From contig NZ_CP173677.1 of NCBI RefSeq assembly GCF_045055315.1, positions 434,001-498,000 of the forward strand: DNA of 64,000 nt, in the 5' to 3' direction. The notes under the pieces were generated by a model that worked only from the letters and a program-made list of their open reading frames with translations, was not told the origin of the DNA and made no database searches. Below, piece by piece: positions 27,002 to 35,971 of this stretch. The position numbers were made by a program, and so were the translations under genes. The stretch's first letter is position 1, and each line of letters opens with the position of its first letter. The DNA is from Brachymonas wangyanguii (GTDB lineage Bacteria > Pseudomonadota > Gammaproteobacteria > Burkholderiales > Burkholderiaceae_C).

Positions 27002-27028
27002 TTAGCACTCTGCCCTGATGAGTGCTAA
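27002..27028. promoter_or_regulatory. CIRCE operator (HrcA binding site)
   Basis: Perfect consensus: TTAGCACTC, nine bases, GAGTGCTAA. It lies upstream of groES in the leader, immediately downstream of the promoter. HrcA binding here represses groESL until heat shock titrates GroEL away from HrcA (established family knowledge). hrcA itself is not in the window. Confidence 0.97.
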
Positions 27029-27055
27029 TGATAAGGGTGTCCGGCAGGATTTCAA
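27028..27055 (-). promoter_or_regulatory. groES promoter (sigma-70 and/or sigma-32)
   Basis: On the minus strand TTGAAA (27055-27050), a 16-bp spacer and TATCAT (27033-27028), which touches the CIRCE arm. The same bases also read CTTGAAA...CCCTTAT, resembling a sigma-32 promoter, so dual heat-shock control is possible. Confidence 0.65.
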
Positions 27056-27100
27056 GAGCCGAGCGGCAAATTCCTGTTGCGCCGCAGGATTTGGCCGGTT

Positions 27101-27712
27101 TCAGGCGCGCTGGAACACGCTGCGTGCGCCGTCAAAACGCGGTGCGAAATAGCGGTTGTAGAGGCTGTCGGTGCGCACCGTGCCGCCGGTGGACGGCGCG
27201 TGCACGAACTGGTGGTTGCCGATATGGATGCCCATGTGCGAGAACGAGGCACCGCTGGTATTGAAGAACAGCAGGTCGCCGCGCTGTAGCCGCGACAGCT
27301 CCAGCGGCGTGCTGCCTTCGGCCCACTGGCGCGTGCTACGCGGCAGGCGCTGGCCACCGATGCTGTTGAACACGTATTGCACCAGCCCGCTGCAGTCAAA
27401 GCCGCCTTCCGGCGTATTGCCGCCGTAGCGGTAGGGCGTGTTGACCGTCATCAGGGCGCTGGCGACGGCGGCTTCGCGCAGGCGCGGATCGAGCAGGACC
27501 GGCCGGCTGGCTGCCAGTTGCGGGTAGCGCGTGCGCAACTGGCCGCCTGTAGGGGCGGGGGCAGGGCGGCGCGCCTGTCGGCTGCCTGTCCTGGGGCTGG
27601 AGCCACAGCCGGCCAGCAGCGCAGTGGCGGCCAGCAGGGGCAGCAGCGCCATGGCCTGGCGGCGCAGCGGATCGGGATCGGCAATGTCTGTGGCTCTGGT
27701 GCAAGAATGCAT
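27101..27712 (-). CDS. NlpC/P60 family lipoprotein endopeptidase
   Basis: 203-residue envelope cysteine peptidase of the C40 family, predicted to cut murein peptide cross-bridges. A lipobox (ALLAGCGS) near residue 37 follows a hydrophobic segment. The NlpC/P60 domain has the catalytic Cys in GGFDCSGLVQYV and His in ASFSHMGIHIG, with HAPS as third site. I chose the ATG at 27712, which has AGGA eight bases upstream; a TTG eight codons earlier is weaker. It is similar in layout to Spr/MepS-type enzymes. It lies upstream of and divergent from the ferric-reductase-like gene. Confidence 0.88.
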   Translation of the reverse strand: MHSCTRATDIADPDPLRRQAMALLPLLAATALLAGCGSSPRTGSRQARRPAPAPTGGQLRTRYPQLAASRPVLLDPRLREAAVASALMTVNTPYRYGGNTPEGGFDCSGLVQYVFNSIGGQRLPRSTRQWAEGSTPLELSRLQRGDLLFFNTSGASFSHMGIHIGNHQFVHAPSTGGTVRTDSLYNRYFAPRFDGARSVFQRA

Positions 27713-27858
27713 GGCAAGTTCCTGATTTTCAAGCAATTTACCACTGCTGGCAGATGCCGTCCAGTGCCCTGTATCCTACCAAGGTAGTACTGTTCCATCA
27801 GTCAGTCTTAAGATTCGGCGGCTACCATGGAAATATCCCTAATGAAAGTGAGGTTTCC

Positions 27859-29208
27859 ATGCGCAGAATACGGGCCGCCCTGTGGGGCATCTTGCTGGGT
27901 CTGACAGGGCTGTGGCTGATGGCCGATTCCCTGTGGCCGCAGCCATTTGGCTATTTCCCGTTCCGCAACGTCTTCGTGCAGTACAGCGGTGTGCTGGCCA
28001 TAAGCAGCATGGCCTTGTGCATGTGGCTGGCGCTGCGTCCGGCTTGGCTGGAATCGGCGCTGGATGGCCTGGACAAGATGTACCGCCTGCACAAGTGGCT
28101 GGGTATTGCTGCGCTGGTGACCAGCGTGCTGCACTGGTGGTGGGCCAAGGGCACCAAGTGGATGGTCGGCTGGGGCTGGCTGGAGCGGCCGGCCGGGGGC
28201 AGCGGTAGCGGCCCGGGCGGGCCATTGCAAGGGATCGAGGCCTGGCTGCGCACGCAGCGCGGTCTGGCTGAGACCCTGGGCGAATGGGCGTTCTACGCGG
28301 CGCTGATCCTGATGGTGCTGGCGCTGGTCAAGCGCTTCCCGTACCGCCTGTTCATCAAGACGCACAAGATCCTGGCAATCACCTATCTGGTGCTGTGCTG
28401 GCACACGCTGGTGCTGATGAAGTTCGATTACTGGACGCAGCCGATTGGCTGGGTGATGGCGCTGCTGGTCGTGGCGGGCAGCGTGGCGGCGGTGCTGGTG
28501 CTGCTGGGCCGGGTCGGTGCCAGCCGCCAGGTCCCTGGCAAGATTAGCCATCTGCGCTATTTTCCCGATCTGCATATCCTGGCCACCCGGGTGCGGCTGG
28601 AGCAGGGCTGGCCGGGTCACCAGGCTGGACAGTTTGCCTTTGTCAACGTGATCGGCAGTTCCGAGCGCGCCCATCCGTACACCATGGCCTCGAGCTGGGA
28701 TCCGCAGCAGCGCGAGATCCTGTTCGTGACCAAGGCGCTGGGCGATCACACCAGCACGCTGCACGAGGTGCTCAAGCCGGGCATGCCGGTCACGGTGGAA
28801 GGTCCGTACGGTCGCTTCACCTTCAACGGGGGCCGTGGCCGCCAGATCTGGATCGGTGCCGGTATCGGTATCACGCCCTTCATCGCACGCATGCAGCAGA
28901 TGCAGCAGGAGAGCGGCGTGCAGCATGAGGCGGTCGACCTGTTCCACCCGGTCGCGCATGACGATGGCGAGGCGCTGCAGTTGCTGCGCGACAATGCCGA
29001 TGCCGCCGGTGTGCGCCTGCATGTGATGGTGGACAAGCGCGATGGCTATCTGACCGGCGCGCGCCTGCGCCAGCTGGTGCCCGACTGGCAGACCGCCAGT
29101 GTCTGGTTCTGCGGCCCGACCGGGTTTGCCGATGCGCTGCGCCAGGACCTGTGCGCGCATGGCCTGCCGGCAGATCAATTCCATCAGGAACTATTCGCGA
29201 TGCGATGA
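27859..29208 (+). CDS. Ferric reductase-like membrane flavoprotein
   Basis: 449-residue inner-membrane oxidoreductase. The N-terminal half has about six membrane helices with paired histidines for heme (RLHKWLGIAALVTSVLHWWW and FIKTHKILAITYLVLCWHTL). The C-terminal half is a ferredoxin-NADP reductase-type module: FAD-binding HPYTMASSW, NAD-binding IGAGIGITPFIARM, and CGPTGFADALRQDL. Likely moves electrons from NAD(P)H via FAD and heme across the membrane, to ferric iron or another acceptor. The ATG at 27859 follows AAGTGAGG. Relatives without assigned substrate are common. Confidence 0.87.
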   Translation: MRRIRAALWGILLGLTGLWLMADSLWPQPFGYFPFRNVFVQYSGVLAISSMALCMWLALRPAWLESALDGLDKMYRLHKWLGIAALVTSVLHWWWAKGTKWMVGWGWLERPAGGSGSGPGGPLQGIEAWLRTQRGLAETLGEWAFYAALILMVLALVKRFPYRLFIKTHKILAITYLVLCWHTLVLMKFDYWTQPIGWVMALLVVAGSVAAVLVLLGRVGASRQVPGKISHLRYFPDLHILATRVRLEQGWPGHQAGQFAFVNVIGSSERAHPYTMASSWDPQQREILFVTKALGDHTSTLHEVLKPGMPVTVEGPYGRFTFNGGRGRQIWIGAGIGITPFIARMQQMQQESGVQHEAVDLFHPVAHDDGEALQLLRDNADAAGVRLHVMVDKRDGYLTGARLRQLVPDWQTASVWFCGPTGFADALRQDLCAHGLPADQFHQELFAMR

Positions 29209-29238
29209 GCGGATTCCGGATTGCCTACAATCCGGAGC

Positions 29239-30168
29239 ATGACGCAAAACGCTGACAGTTTCGACGCCGCAGACCGCCCTCCGGCGCGACCAGCTCCTTC
29301 TCCCGCCGTGGCCTGGCTGCTGGCCGCCCGCCCGCATACGCTGAGCGTGACGCTGTCCGGCGTCCTGGCGGCCTGTACCCTGGCCTGGCACCAGCTCGGC
29401 ATGCTGCACTGGGATGTGGCCATCGTCACCTTCCTGGCGGCGGTGCTGATCCAGATTGCCACCAACCTGCTCAACGATGCCGGTGATTACGAAAGCGGCA
29501 TTGACCGCGGCCAGCGCCTCGGGCCGGATCGTGCCGTGGCCAAGGGCTGGCTGAGCGCGCGCCAGGTCAAGCGGGCCGGTCTGGGCTGTCTGCTGCTGGC
29601 TTTTGCACTTGGCATGTATCTGGCCTGGATCGGCGGCTGGCCGATCGTGATCCTCGGGCTGGTGGCGCTGTTCTGTGGCTGGGCCTACACCATGGGGCCG
29701 GCGCCGATCTCGCACGGGCCGCTGGGCGAGGTGTTTGTCTGGGTGTTTTTCGGGCTGGCCGCGGTGCTGGGCAGCTACTATCTGCAGACCGGCACGCTGA
29801 GCCGGCAGATCTGGATCCTGGGTCACATGATGGGCGCCTTTGCCTCGGCCGTGATGCTGGTCAACAACACGCGCGATGCGGCATCGGACGCGCTGGCCGG
29901 CAAGGACACACTGTCGGTGCGCATTGGCCTGACGGCCAGCCGCATGATTTACGCTGCCATGCTGGCCGTGCCCTACCTGCTGGCGGCTTCGCAGGCACGT
30001 AACTGGGTCCATGCGCTGCCACACCTGACACTTCCATTGGCCCTGGTGCTGGCCTGGCGCATGGCGACCTGGGAGCCCAGCCGGCGCCACAACTGGCTGC
30101 TGGCGCGCACGGCGCACCTCCAACTGGCGTTTACCGTGCTCTGGGTGCTGGCGCTGATGCTCGATTGA
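29239..30168 (+). CDS. UbiA-family prenyltransferase, MenA type
   Basis: 309-residue integral membrane protein with eight or nine hydrophobic segments and the prenyl-diphosphate binding motif NLLNDAGDYESGIDRGQ, followed by LVNNTRDAASDALAGK as the second Asp-rich motif. Closest in pattern to 1,4-dihydroxy-2-naphthoate polyprenyltransferase (MenA). No other men gene is in the window, and many Burkholderiales use ubiquinone only, so the substrate is uncertain. A TACAAT box ends 7 nt before the ATG at 29239, so the transcript could be leaderless, though CCGGAG lies close by. Confidence 0.8.
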   Translation: MTQNADSFDAADRPPARPAPSPAVAWLLAARPHTLSVTLSGVLAACTLAWHQLGMLHWDVAIVTFLAAVLIQIATNLLNDAGDYESGIDRGQRLGPDRAVAKGWLSARQVKRAGLGCLLLAFALGMYLAWIGGWPIVILGLVALFCGWAYTMGPAPISHGPLGEVFVWVFFGLAAVLGSYYLQTGTLSRQIWILGHMMGAFASAVMLVNNTRDAASDALAGKDTLSVRIGLTASRMIYAAMLAVPYLLAASQARNWVHALPHLTLPLALVLAWRMATWEPSRRHNWLLARTAHLQLAFTVLWVLALMLD

Positions 30169-30187
30169 GCTGGGGCAGCCGGCCGGC

Positions 30188-31636
30188 TCAGACCGTACGG
30201 CTGCGCGCCAGCGGCGGGTTCTGGCGGAAATAACGCTGGATGCCCTGCATCAGCGAATCGGCCAGCACGTTCTGGTGCGAGCCGCTGGCCAGCTTGCGCT
30301 CTTCACCCGGATTGCTGATAAAGGCAGTTTCCACTAGCACGCTGGGAATGTCCGGCGCCTTCAGCACGGCAAAACCCGCCTGTTGCACCTTGGGCTTGTG
30401 CAGGCGGTTGATCTTGCCGATTTCGCCCAGCAATGCACCGCCCAGCGACAGGCTGTCACGGATTTGTGCGGTGGTACTCATGTCGAGCAGGGCACGCTGC
30501 ACGGTGGCATCGCGGCTGCGCACGTTCAGGCCGCCGACCAGGTCGGCATTGTTTTCCTTGTTGGCGAGCCAGCGTGCGGCACTGCTGCTGGCGCCGGTGG
30601 TGCTGAGCGCGTAGACGCTGGAGCCATTCGCCTGTGGCGTGATGAAGGCATCGGCGTGGATGCTGATGAACAGGTCGGCCTGTACCTGGCGTGCCTTCTG
30701 CACGCGCGTGTTCAGCGGCACGAAATAGTCGCCGTCACGCGTCAGGAAGGCGCGCATCGGGCTGCCGTTGACGCTGCTGCGGTTGATGCGGTCGCGCAGC
30801 TTGCGCGCAATTGCAAGCACGATGGTTTTCTCGTAGGTGCCGCCCGGGCCGATGGCGCCGGGATCCTCGCCGCCATGGCCGGGATCGAGTGCGACGATGA
30901 TCAGGCGGTCGGTGCGGCTGGCGGTACGCACGGCCGGCGCCATGGGGGCTGGTTCCGGACGCGGGATCGGCCTGGACGGCACCGGACGTTCGGGCGCGAC
31001 GGTGATACGCGGCGGGCTGGCCGGCGCCGGGGACAGCGCTGCCATGCTGGTGGAGCGGCGTGCAATCAGATCGGCCAGCGGATCGCTGCTGCCGGCCGCG
31101 GCGCTCTGGAACGGCGGCGGCAGGGTGGGGGCCGCCGGAGCTGGTGCCGGAGCAGTGGGCGTCGGCGCGCCGGGATCGCGCGTGTATTCGGCAATCAGCT
31201 GTTCCAGCGGATCCACCGCCTTGGCCTGGCCCGGGTAGAGGTCGAACACCAGGCGGTTCTGGTAGGCCGCAACCGGGTTCAGCGTGAACACCTGCGCCGT
31301 GACTTGCTGCTTCAGGTCGACCACGATACGCACCGTGTTGGTATCGTACTGGCCGACACGGATACCGCCGATATTCGGATCGTCCGGCGGCACCTTGCTG
31401 ACCAGGTCGCGCAGCTCCTGCGTGAGTGGAACGCCGGTGATATCGACAGCCAGCCGGTGCGGATTCTGGATCAGGGTCTGGGTGTACTGCAGCGGCTGGT
31501 CGGATTCCAGCGTGATTCGGCTGTATTCGGGGGCGGGCCAGGCGCGCACGGCCACGATATTGGCGGCGCGCACACTGCCGGAGATGCCTGCCAGCATCAG
31601 TCCGGCGCTCTGGATGATCGTCCTGCGTTGGATCAT
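30188..31636 (-). CDS. amiC: N-acetylmuramoyl-L-alanine amidase, AmiC type
   Basis: 482-residue periplasmic zinc amidase that splits septal peptidoglycan. The N-terminus has a Tat-like signal (QRRTIIQSAGLMLAGISG). An AMIN domain (residues ~30-135, VRAWPAPEYSRITLESDQP) targets it to the septum. A long Pro/Ala linker leads to an Amidase_3 domain with zinc ligands in VALDPGHGGEDPGA, YEKTIVLAIA and SIHADAF, and the catalytic Glu in SVLVETAFISNP. No LysM domain is present. The first codon overlaps the tsaE stop (ATGA), a common proteobacterial gene pair. Confidence 0.94.
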   Translation of the reverse strand: MIQRRTIIQSAGLMLAGISGSVRAANIVAVRAWPAPEYSRITLESDQPLQYTQTLIQNPHRLAVDITGVPLTQELRDLVSKVPPDDPNIGGIRVGQYDTNTVRIVVDLKQQVTAQVFTLNPVAAYQNRLVFDLYPGQAKAVDPLEQLIAEYTRDPGAPTPTAPAPAPAAPTLPPPFQSAAAGSSDPLADLIARRSTSMAALSPAPASPPRITVAPERPVPSRPIPRPEPAPMAPAVRTASRTDRLIIVALDPGHGGEDPGAIGPGGTYEKTIVLAIARKLRDRINRSSVNGSPMRAFLTRDGDYFVPLNTRVQKARQVQADLFISIHADAFITPQANGSSVYALSTTGASSSAARWLANKENNADLVGGLNVRSRDATVQRALLDMSTTAQIRDSLSLGGALLGEIGKINRLHKPKVQQAGFAVLKAPDIPSVLVETAFISNPGEERKLASGSHQNVLADSLMQGIQRYFRQNPPLARSRTV

Positions 31637-32118
31637 GTCGCTTCCTGCATCAGGGTGACGCCACGCGGCGTCAGGGCTTCCAGGGTGAGATGGCGCACTT
31701 CATCCACATCGGAGCTGAGCCGGATGATCCAGTCGGGCTGCGGCAGCAGGTCCCCGGCCTTGTCCGGCCACTCGACCAGTTTCAGGCCCGGCGTGGCGAA
31801 AATGTCGCGTAACCCTGCATCTTCCCATTCTTGCGGGTCGGCAAAGCGGTAAAAATCAAAATGCCACACTTGCACACAGGGGGTTACATATGGCTCCACC
31901 AGCGCATACGTCGGGCTCTTGATGCGGCCCGCCACGCCCAGGCCGCGCAGCAGATGGCGTACCAGCGTCGTCTTGCCGGCGCCAAGGTCACCGTGCAGCA
32001 GCACCAGCAGATCGGCGCTGTCCGGATGCTGTTGCCAGTAAGCGGCCAGCCGGCTGGCAAACTCCTGGGTAGCCGATTCGTCAGGCCAGGTCAGGTTTTT
32101 TACAATCATCAGTGTCAT
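31633..32118 (-). CDS. tsaE: tRNA t6A37 biosynthesis ATPase TsaE
   Basis: P-loop ATPase needed with TsaB, TsaC and TsaD for N6-threonylcarbamoyladenosine in ANN-decoding tRNAs. Walker A is LHGDLGAGKTTLVRHLLRGL; family motifs SPTYALVEPY and VWHFDFYRFADPQE (with the LVEWPDKAG motif) follow. Length is about 161 aa from the ATG at 32118; the ATG at 32109 is an alternative. The longer open frame upstream overlaps the divergent queG region and is not supported. Coupled to amiC by a four-base overlap. Confidence 0.94.
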   Translation of the reverse strand: MTLMIVKNLTWPDESATQEFASRLAAYWQQHPDSADLLVLLHGDLGAGKTTLVRHLLRGLGVAGRIKSPTYALVEPYVTPCVQVWHFDFYRFADPQEWEDAGLRDIFATPGLKLVEWPDKAGDLLPQPDWIIRLSSDVDEVRHLTLEALTPRGVTLMQEAT

Positions 32119-32158
32119 CACAGCTGCATGGGGCTGGCCGCGGGCCGCCGGCAGCAGG

Positions 32159-33265
32159 TTGGAAACAGGAATCGTGGAACAGCAGACGCCCCCCAGTCCG
32201 GAAACATTATGGTCGATCCTGCAGCAGCAGGCGACCGCGCTCGGCTTTTCCCGACTGGGCGTGGCCGATGTCGACCTGTCCAGCGCCGAGCCGGGGCTGC
32301 TGGCCTGGCTCAAGCAGGGCTTTCACGGCAGCATGCACTACATGGAAAGCCATGGCCTGAAGCGCGCGCGCCCGGCCGAGCTGGTGCCGGGCACGGTGCG
32401 CGTGATCACGGCGCGCATGGATTATCTGCCCGGCGCGACGCCGGAAGACTGGCGCGAGCATGAACTGGCCCGGCTGCAGCAGCCCGGCGAAGCGGTGGTA
32501 TCGCTCTACGCCCGTGGCCGTGATTACCACAAGGTGCTGCGTCAGCGCCTGCAGAAGCTGGCCGATGCCATGGCGGGCGTACTCGGACCGTTCGGCCACC
32601 GCGTGTTTACCGATTCCGCCCCGGTGCTCGAGGTCGAGCTGGCCAGCCGCAGCGGCCAGGGCTGGCGCGGCAAGCACACGCTGACGCTGAACCGCGAGGC
32701 CGGCTCCATGTTCTTCCTCGGCGAAATCTATATCGATCTGGCGCTGCCGCTGACCGAGCCGGAAACCGGCCACTGCGGCCAGTGCCGCGCCTGCATCGAC
32801 ATCTGCCCGACCCAGGCCATCATCGCGCCGTACCGGCTCGATGCGCGCCGCTGCATTTCCTACCTGACGATCGAGCACGATGGCCCGATCCCGCTGGAAC
32901 TGCGGCCGCTGCTGGGCAACCGTATCTACGGCTGTGATGACTGCCAGCTGATCTGCCCCTGGAACAAGTTTGCCCGGCGCCAGGCGCTGCCGGATTTTGA
33001 CGAACGCCATGGCCTCGGCAGTGCGCAGCTGCTGCAGCTCTGGCAATGGGACGAGGCCACCTTCCTGCGCTGTACCGAAGGCAGCCCGATCCGCCGCATC
33101 GGCCATGTGCGCTGGCTGCGCAATATTGCCGTGGCACTGGGCAATGCGCTGCGCGTGGCCGATGCCGGCCAGGCTGATGCGATCCGAACGGCCTTGCAAC
33201 GGCATGCCGGACATCCGGAGGCGCTGGTGCGCGAGCACGTGGCCTGGGCGCTGGCGCAGGGCTAG
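32159..33265 (+). CDS. queG: Epoxyqueuosine reductase
   Basis: Cobalamin- and iron-sulfur-dependent enzyme for the last step of queuosine biosynthesis in tRNA. An N-terminal cobalamin-binding region (LGFSRLGVADVDLS, MDYLPGATP) precedes two 4Fe-4S clusters: CGQCRACIDICPTQAI and CDDCQLICPWNKF. A C-terminal HEAT-like tail contains RIGHVRWLRNIAVALGN. No ATG is available near the family's expected N-terminus; TTG at 32159 or GTG at 32174 (with AGGA upstream) must be used. Divergent from tsaE. Its TAG stop overlaps the convergent methyltransferase stop in the palindrome CTAG. Confidence 0.93.
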   Translation: METGIVEQQTPPSPETLWSILQQQATALGFSRLGVADVDLSSAEPGLLAWLKQGFHGSMHYMESHGLKRARPAELVPGTVRVITARMDYLPGATPEDWREHELARLQQPGEAVVSLYARGRDYHKVLRQRLQKLADAMAGVLGPFGHRVFTDSAPVLEVELASRSGQGWRGKHTLTLNREAGSMFFLGEIYIDLALPLTEPETGHCGQCRACIDICPTQAIIAPYRLDARRCISYLTIEHDGPIPLELRPLLGNRIYGCDDCQLICPWNKFARRQALPDFDERHGLGSAQLLQLWQWDEATFLRCTEGSPIRRIGHVRWLRNIAVALGNALRVADAGQADAIRTALQRHAGHPEALVREHVAWALAQG

Positions 33266-34059
33266 ACCGGCTTGCGGGCCAGCCAGAGGCCGGTCTGCAG
33301 CGTGAAGCTGCCATCGGCCTCGGCCAGCAGGGCATCGCGCACTTCGGCCGGTGCCTGTTGCAGCACGGCGCGTACCGCCTGGGCGCGATCGGGCGGAGTC
33401 TGCATGCGTGCAATCCAGGAGGCAAACTCCAGTCGTAGCGGCCAGGCCTGCTCATGCAGGATGTCGACGCCGGCGGCTTGCAGCAGCTGCCGCCATTCCG
33501 GGATCGAACGGTTGCAGACATGCGAGGCATCGCGCAGCAGTTCCATGGTCTGGCTGTGCACATGGCACAGCACGTCCTCGTGTCCCAGCGTGTCGATCAT
33601 CAGCAGGTAGCCGCCCGGACGCAGCACACGCACCAGATCGGCCAGGCCAGCCTCCAGGTCGCGCCAATGGTGGGCGCTGTAGCGGCTGGCGACCAGATCG
33701 AAGTGGGCATCGGCAAACGGCAGCGCGCCGGCATGGCCTTGCAGCGTGTGCAGGCGCTGCGCCAATCCGCGCTCAATTGCGCCCTGCTGCACCACCTCCA
33801 GCATGGCCGGGGTCGGATCCAGCGCACAGACCTGCGCGATGGGCGGCAGCGCAGCCAGCGCAAAACCGAGATGGCCGCCACCACAGCCGGCATCGAGCAC
33901 CTGCCAGCCGGCATCGGCAGCCGCCAGGGAGACGACCAGTTCGCTGGCGCGCGCCAGATCCGGGCCGGCGGCATGGACGGCGCTGCTGGCGTAGGCCTGG
34001 GCGCGGGGCTGGTACTGCTGCTGCACGACATCGTCGTGGCTGGCGTGTGGCTGGGACAT
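33262..34059 (-). CDS. Class I SAM-dependent methyltransferase
   Basis: 265 residues, Methyltransf_11-type Rossmann fold: motif I VLDAGCGGGHLGFALAAL, motif II acidic residue in VCALDPTPAML, and FDLVASRYSAHHWRDLE. It resembles UbiE/YcgJ-like enzymes acting on small molecules; the substrate cannot be assigned. The C-terminus includes WLARKPV. It converges on queG, with overlapping stop codons, and is divergent from xerD. Confidence 0.85.
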   Translation of the reverse strand: MSQPHASHDDVVQQQYQPRAQAYASSAVHAAGPDLARASELVVSLAAADAGWQVLDAGCGGGHLGFALAALPPIAQVCALDPTPAMLEVVQQGAIERGLAQRLHTLQGHAGALPFADAHFDLVASRYSAHHWRDLEAGLADLVRVLRPGGYLLMIDTLGHEDVLCHVHSQTMELLRDASHVCNRSIPEWRQLLQAAGVDILHEQAWPLRLEFASWIARMQTPPDRAQAVRAVLQQAPAEVRDALLAEADGSFTLQTGLWLARKPV

Positions 34060-34175
34060 GCTGGAAGCTCCTGAAAGATGATGCCTGCCAGCTTACGCCA
34101 GGCCGATGCCGGCAGTACACGTATCTGGCGAGGGCAGCTATCGGCACTGGCGCCGGCTGCCCGGATAATGGCGGC

Positions 34176-35126
34176 ATGTCCGATACCGACACGCTTCCTG
34201 TCCGCGCCCCTGACGAGATCGACGCCTTCCTTGATGCCCTCTGGCTCGAAGACGGCCTGAGCCGCAACACGCTGGCCGCTTACCGCAGCGATCTGGCACT
34301 GTTCGTGCGCTGGCTGGCGCAGCAGACACCGCCGCGCAGCTTGCTGCAGGCGCTGGAAATGGATATCCAGCTCTACCAGGGCTATCTCTTCAGCAGCGGC
34401 GGCGTGCAGGGCCAGGGCGGCAAGGCCACCAGTGCCAACCGCAAGCTGACCGTGCTCAAGCGTTTCTACCGCTGGGCGGTGCGCGAGCAGCGCCTGGCGG
34501 AAGATCCGACGCTGCGGCTGCAGGCGGCGCGCCAGCCGGCACGCGTGCCGCAGACGCTGAGCGAAGCCCAGGTCGAGGCCTTGCTGGCCGCGCCGGATGG
34601 GGATACCGAGCTTGGCCAGCGCGATCGCGCCATGCTGGAACTGATGTACGCCAGCGGCCTGCGCGTCAGCGAGCTGGTCGATCTGCGCCTGTTCCATATC
34701 AGCCCGAGCGAGCGCGTGCTGCGCATCACCGGCAAGGGCGACAAGGAACGGCTGGTGCCGTTTGGTGATGTGGCGCATGACTGGTTGCAGCGCTACCTGG
34801 AACAGGCGCGCCCGGCGCTGCTCAAGGGCCATCAGACCGATGCCGTGTTCGTGACGATTCGCGGCGCGCACCCCGGCGAGGCGATGACGCGCGCCATGTT
34901 CTGGCATCTGGTGAAAAAGTATGCGCAACAGGCCGGCATCACCACGCCGCTGTCACCGCACACCCTGCGCCATGCCTTTGCCACGCATTTGCTCAACCAT
35001 GGCGCGGACTTGCGTTCGGTACAACTGCTGCTCGGCCATGCCGATATCAGCACCACCACGATTTACACGCATGTGGCGCGCGAACGCCTGAAGCAGATGG
35101 TGGCGCAGCACCATCCGCGTGGCTGA
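34176..35126 (+). CDS. xerD: Tyrosine recombinase XerD
   Basis: 316-residue site-specific recombinase that with XerC resolves chromosome dimers at dif. The SAM-like N-terminal DNA-binding domain is at ~15-105 (GLSRNTLAAYRSDLALFVRW). The catalytic domain has all six family residues: Arg in YASGLRVSELVDL, Lys in ITGKGDKERLVP, HxxR in SPHTLRHAFATHLL, His in LLGHADISTT and Tyr in TIYTHVARERL. The ATG at 34176 is preceded six bases away by a GATAAT box, without a Shine-Dalgarno. The much longer upstream open frame lies opposite the methyltransferase and is not coding. Confidence 0.95.
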   Translation: MSDTDTLPVRAPDEIDAFLDALWLEDGLSRNTLAAYRSDLALFVRWLAQQTPPRSLLQALEMDIQLYQGYLFSSGGVQGQGGKATSANRKLTVLKRFYRWAVREQRLAEDPTLRLQAARQPARVPQTLSEAQVEALLAAPDGDTELGQRDRAMLELMYASGLRVSELVDLRLFHISPSERVLRITGKGDKERLVPFGDVAHDWLQRYLEQARPALLKGHQTDAVFVTIRGAHPGEAMTRAMFWHLVKKYAQQAGITTPLSPHTLRHAFATHLLNHGADLRSVQLLLGHADISTTTIYTHVARERLKQMVAQHHPRG

Positions 35127-35140
35127 ACTGGCGTGCCGGC

Positions 35141-35941
35141 TTATTCGCCGGTGTAGCTGCCGGGGCGCTTTTCCAGCATTGCGTTGACCGCTTCGGCGTG
35201 GTCCTGCGTGTGGTGCGCCAGCGCCTGCATCGCGGCCGACAGTTCCAGCAGGCTGTCGAGGCGCATGTGCTGGCCCTCGCGCAGCAGGCGCTTGCTCATG
35301 CGCACCGCCTGCGGCGGGTTCACGGCAATGCGCTGCGCCAGCTGGCGCGCGCTGTCCAGCAGCTGCTCTGGCTCCACCACGCGCGACACCAGACCCCAGG
35401 CCAGTGCGGTCTGCGCATCTATCGGTTCGCCGGTAAACGCCATTTCGCTGGCGCGTGACATGCCGACCACGCGTGGCAGCAGCCAGGCACCGCCGTCGCC
35501 GGGGATGATGCCGATCTTGGCAAAGCTCTCGGCAAACTGGGCCCTGGTGGAGGCGATGCGGATATCGCACATGCAGGTCAGGTCGCAACCAGCGCCGATG
35601 GCCGGGCCGTTGACGGCGGCAATCGCCGGCACCTCCAGCTCCCACAGAGCACGCGGAATGCGCTGGATGCCGTGGCGATAGCCGTTGCGGATCTGTGCCG
35701 GCGAACCGCCGAACATGCCTTCACGATCCCGCATGTGCTTGACGTTGCCGCCGGAGGAAAACGCGCTGCCAGCGCCAGTCAGGATCACCACGCGCACGCT
35801 GGCATCGCGGTTGATGCGCAGTACCGCATCCTCGAAGGCCTCGATCATGTCCGGCTCGGAAATCGGGTTGCGCATGTCGGGGCGGTTCATCGTCAGCGTG
35901 ACGATGGCACCATCCTGTTCGTAGAGCAGTGCGTCGTTCAT
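35141..35941 (-). CDS. Enoyl-CoA hydratase/isomerase family protein
   Basis: 266-residue crotonase-fold enzyme. The oxyanion-hole region is TGAGSAFSSGGNVKHM and the second motif is VNGPAIGAGCDLTCMCDIRI. The catalytic Glu position in FAKIGIIPGDGGAWLLPRVV shows Asp/Gly rather than a clear Glu pair, so it may be a hydratase variant or act on a different acyl-CoA. Presumed role in fatty-acid or aromatic acyl-CoA degradation. Stop is 14 bp from the end of convergent xerD; the DUF455 gene lies 30 bp upstream on the same strand. Confidence 0.88.
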   Translation of the reverse strand: MNDALLYEQDGAIVTLTMNRPDMRNPISEPDMIEAFEDAVLRINRDASVRVVILTGAGSAFSSGGNVKHMRDREGMFGGSPAQIRNGYRHGIQRIPRALWELEVPAIAAVNGPAIGAGCDLTCMCDIRIASTRAQFAESFAKIGIIPGDGGAWLLPRVVGMSRASEMAFTGEPIDAQTALAWGLVSRVVEPEQLLDSARQLAQRIAVNPPQAVRMSKRLLREGQHMRLDSLLELSAAMQALAHHTQDHAEAVNAMLEKRPGSYTGE

Positions 35942-35971
35942 CGGGGTCTCCTGATAGGTCTTGTGATCTTT

